Below are positions 14,989 to 15,057 of a stretch of DNA of 15,057 nt, piece by piece. Position 1 is the stretch's first letter; each line of letters starts with the position of its first letter. The position numbers and the translations under genes were made by a program. The DNA is taken from contig JAFZDJ010000054.1 of assembly GCA_017561265.1 (NCBI GenBank), positions 1 through 15,057 on the forward strand. The letters run 5' to 3'. The notes below the pieces were generated by a model, which was given only the letters and a program-made list of their open reading frames with translations, was not told the origin of the DNA and did no database searches. The DNA comes from Bacteroidales bacterium. GTDB lineage: Bacteria > Bacteroidota > Bacteroidia > Bacteroidales > UBA932.

Positions 14989-15057
14989 ATGATGACACGT
15001 GAAGAAATCCTCTCGATCGAGGAGTACTGTGCAGAGCATAAGATCTCACACAAGAAG
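14989..15057 (+). CDS. IS66-like accessory protein TnpA (first ORF), N-terminal fragment
   Basis: Only 23 codons are in the window: MMTREEILSIEEYCAEHKIS followed by HKK. The pattern 'EEI..IEEYC.E..ISHKK' resembles the N-terminus of the small helix-turn-helix-like accessory proteins encoded first in Bacteroidales IS66 elements, which precede TnpB and the DDE transposase TnpC. ATG codons at 14989 and 14992 are both possible starts; a purine-rich AAAAAAGGAAAG lies just upstream. The frame is open to the window end. The call rests on a short match and on the hairpin and terminal-repeat context, so it is moderate only. Confidence 0.55.
   Translation, partial: MMTREEILSIEEYCAEHKISHKK

Larger units (their letters stand above)
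14917..15057 (+). mobile_element. Left end of an IS66-like insertion sequence (continues past window)
   Basis: The start of an ORF resembling the short accessory (first) ORF of IS66-family elements lies at 14989. Upstream, the sequence beginning GTAAGCCTCC at 14917 resembles the GTAAG-type terminal inverted repeats of IS66 elements. I infer the boundary; the other end is not in the window, so neither the matching inverted repeat nor the target duplication can be checked. Sequence from 14839 to 14916 holds no gene, only short repeats. Confidence 0.45.

Noticed and set aside
14865..15053. Minus-strand reading frame of 62 codons at the right end
   Set aside because: It runs antisense through the IS66-like ORF and the hairpin, and its translation matches nothing I recognise; I considered an integrase remnant but saw no catalytic motif.

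Overview
The window looks like chromosomal DNA of an anaerobic Bacteroidales bacterium (phylum Bacteroidota); I cannot name a genus. Three things support this. Most transcription starts are preceded by the Bacteroidota -7 element TAnnTTTG, and Shine-Dalgarno sequences are poor. The gene families fit: type III glutamine synthetase, rubrerythrin, a secreted C1 peptidase of aminopeptidase C type, type II phosphatidylserine synthase. The right end begins an IS66-like element. Most of the window is ordinary housekeeping DNA; the accessory part is the last ~220 bases after a tRNA gene.

Layout. 1-474: the 3' part of a GAPDH gene with highly expressed codon use, ended by a strong terminator. 471-2435 (minus): an uncharacterised nucleotidyltransferase-fold protein and, upstream of it, a membrane-anchored GH25 muramidase. 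2520-4591 (plus): an NhaC-type Na+/H+ antiporter, then rubrerythrin with its own promoter, closed by a bidirectional terminator. 4661-6589 (minus): a secreted C1 cysteine peptidase followed 15 bases later by phosphatidylserine synthase, probably one operon. 6664-7302 (plus): a small alpha/beta hydrolase, facing a PLP aminotransferase (7369-8571, minus) across a long AT-rich hairpin. 8700-14658 (plus): a tightly packed four-gene run of glutamine synthetase III, a DEDDy 3'-5' exonuclease, an RlmI-like rRNA cytosine methyltransferase and a secreted six-hairpin glycosidase-like protein. 14731-14801: tRNA-Cys with a textbook promoter and terminator. 14917-15057: the left end of an IS66-like element with the first codons of its accessory ORF.

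Promoters and starts. The -7 boxes correct several gene starts that the longest reading frame would misplace: the nucleotidyltransferase, the C1 peptidase and glutamine synthetase. They also suggest that two genes, the GH25 muramidase and the alpha/beta hydrolase, are transcribed with almost no 5' leader. Three divergent gene pairs share compact promoter regions.

I found no CRISPR array, defence island, phage or clearly new multi-gene system. The most unusual item is the 638-residue secreted protein at 12742-14658: it begins like a GH94/GH36-type enzyme but loses the recognisable pattern before the expected catalytic-acid motif and continues into about 190 unrecognised residues.
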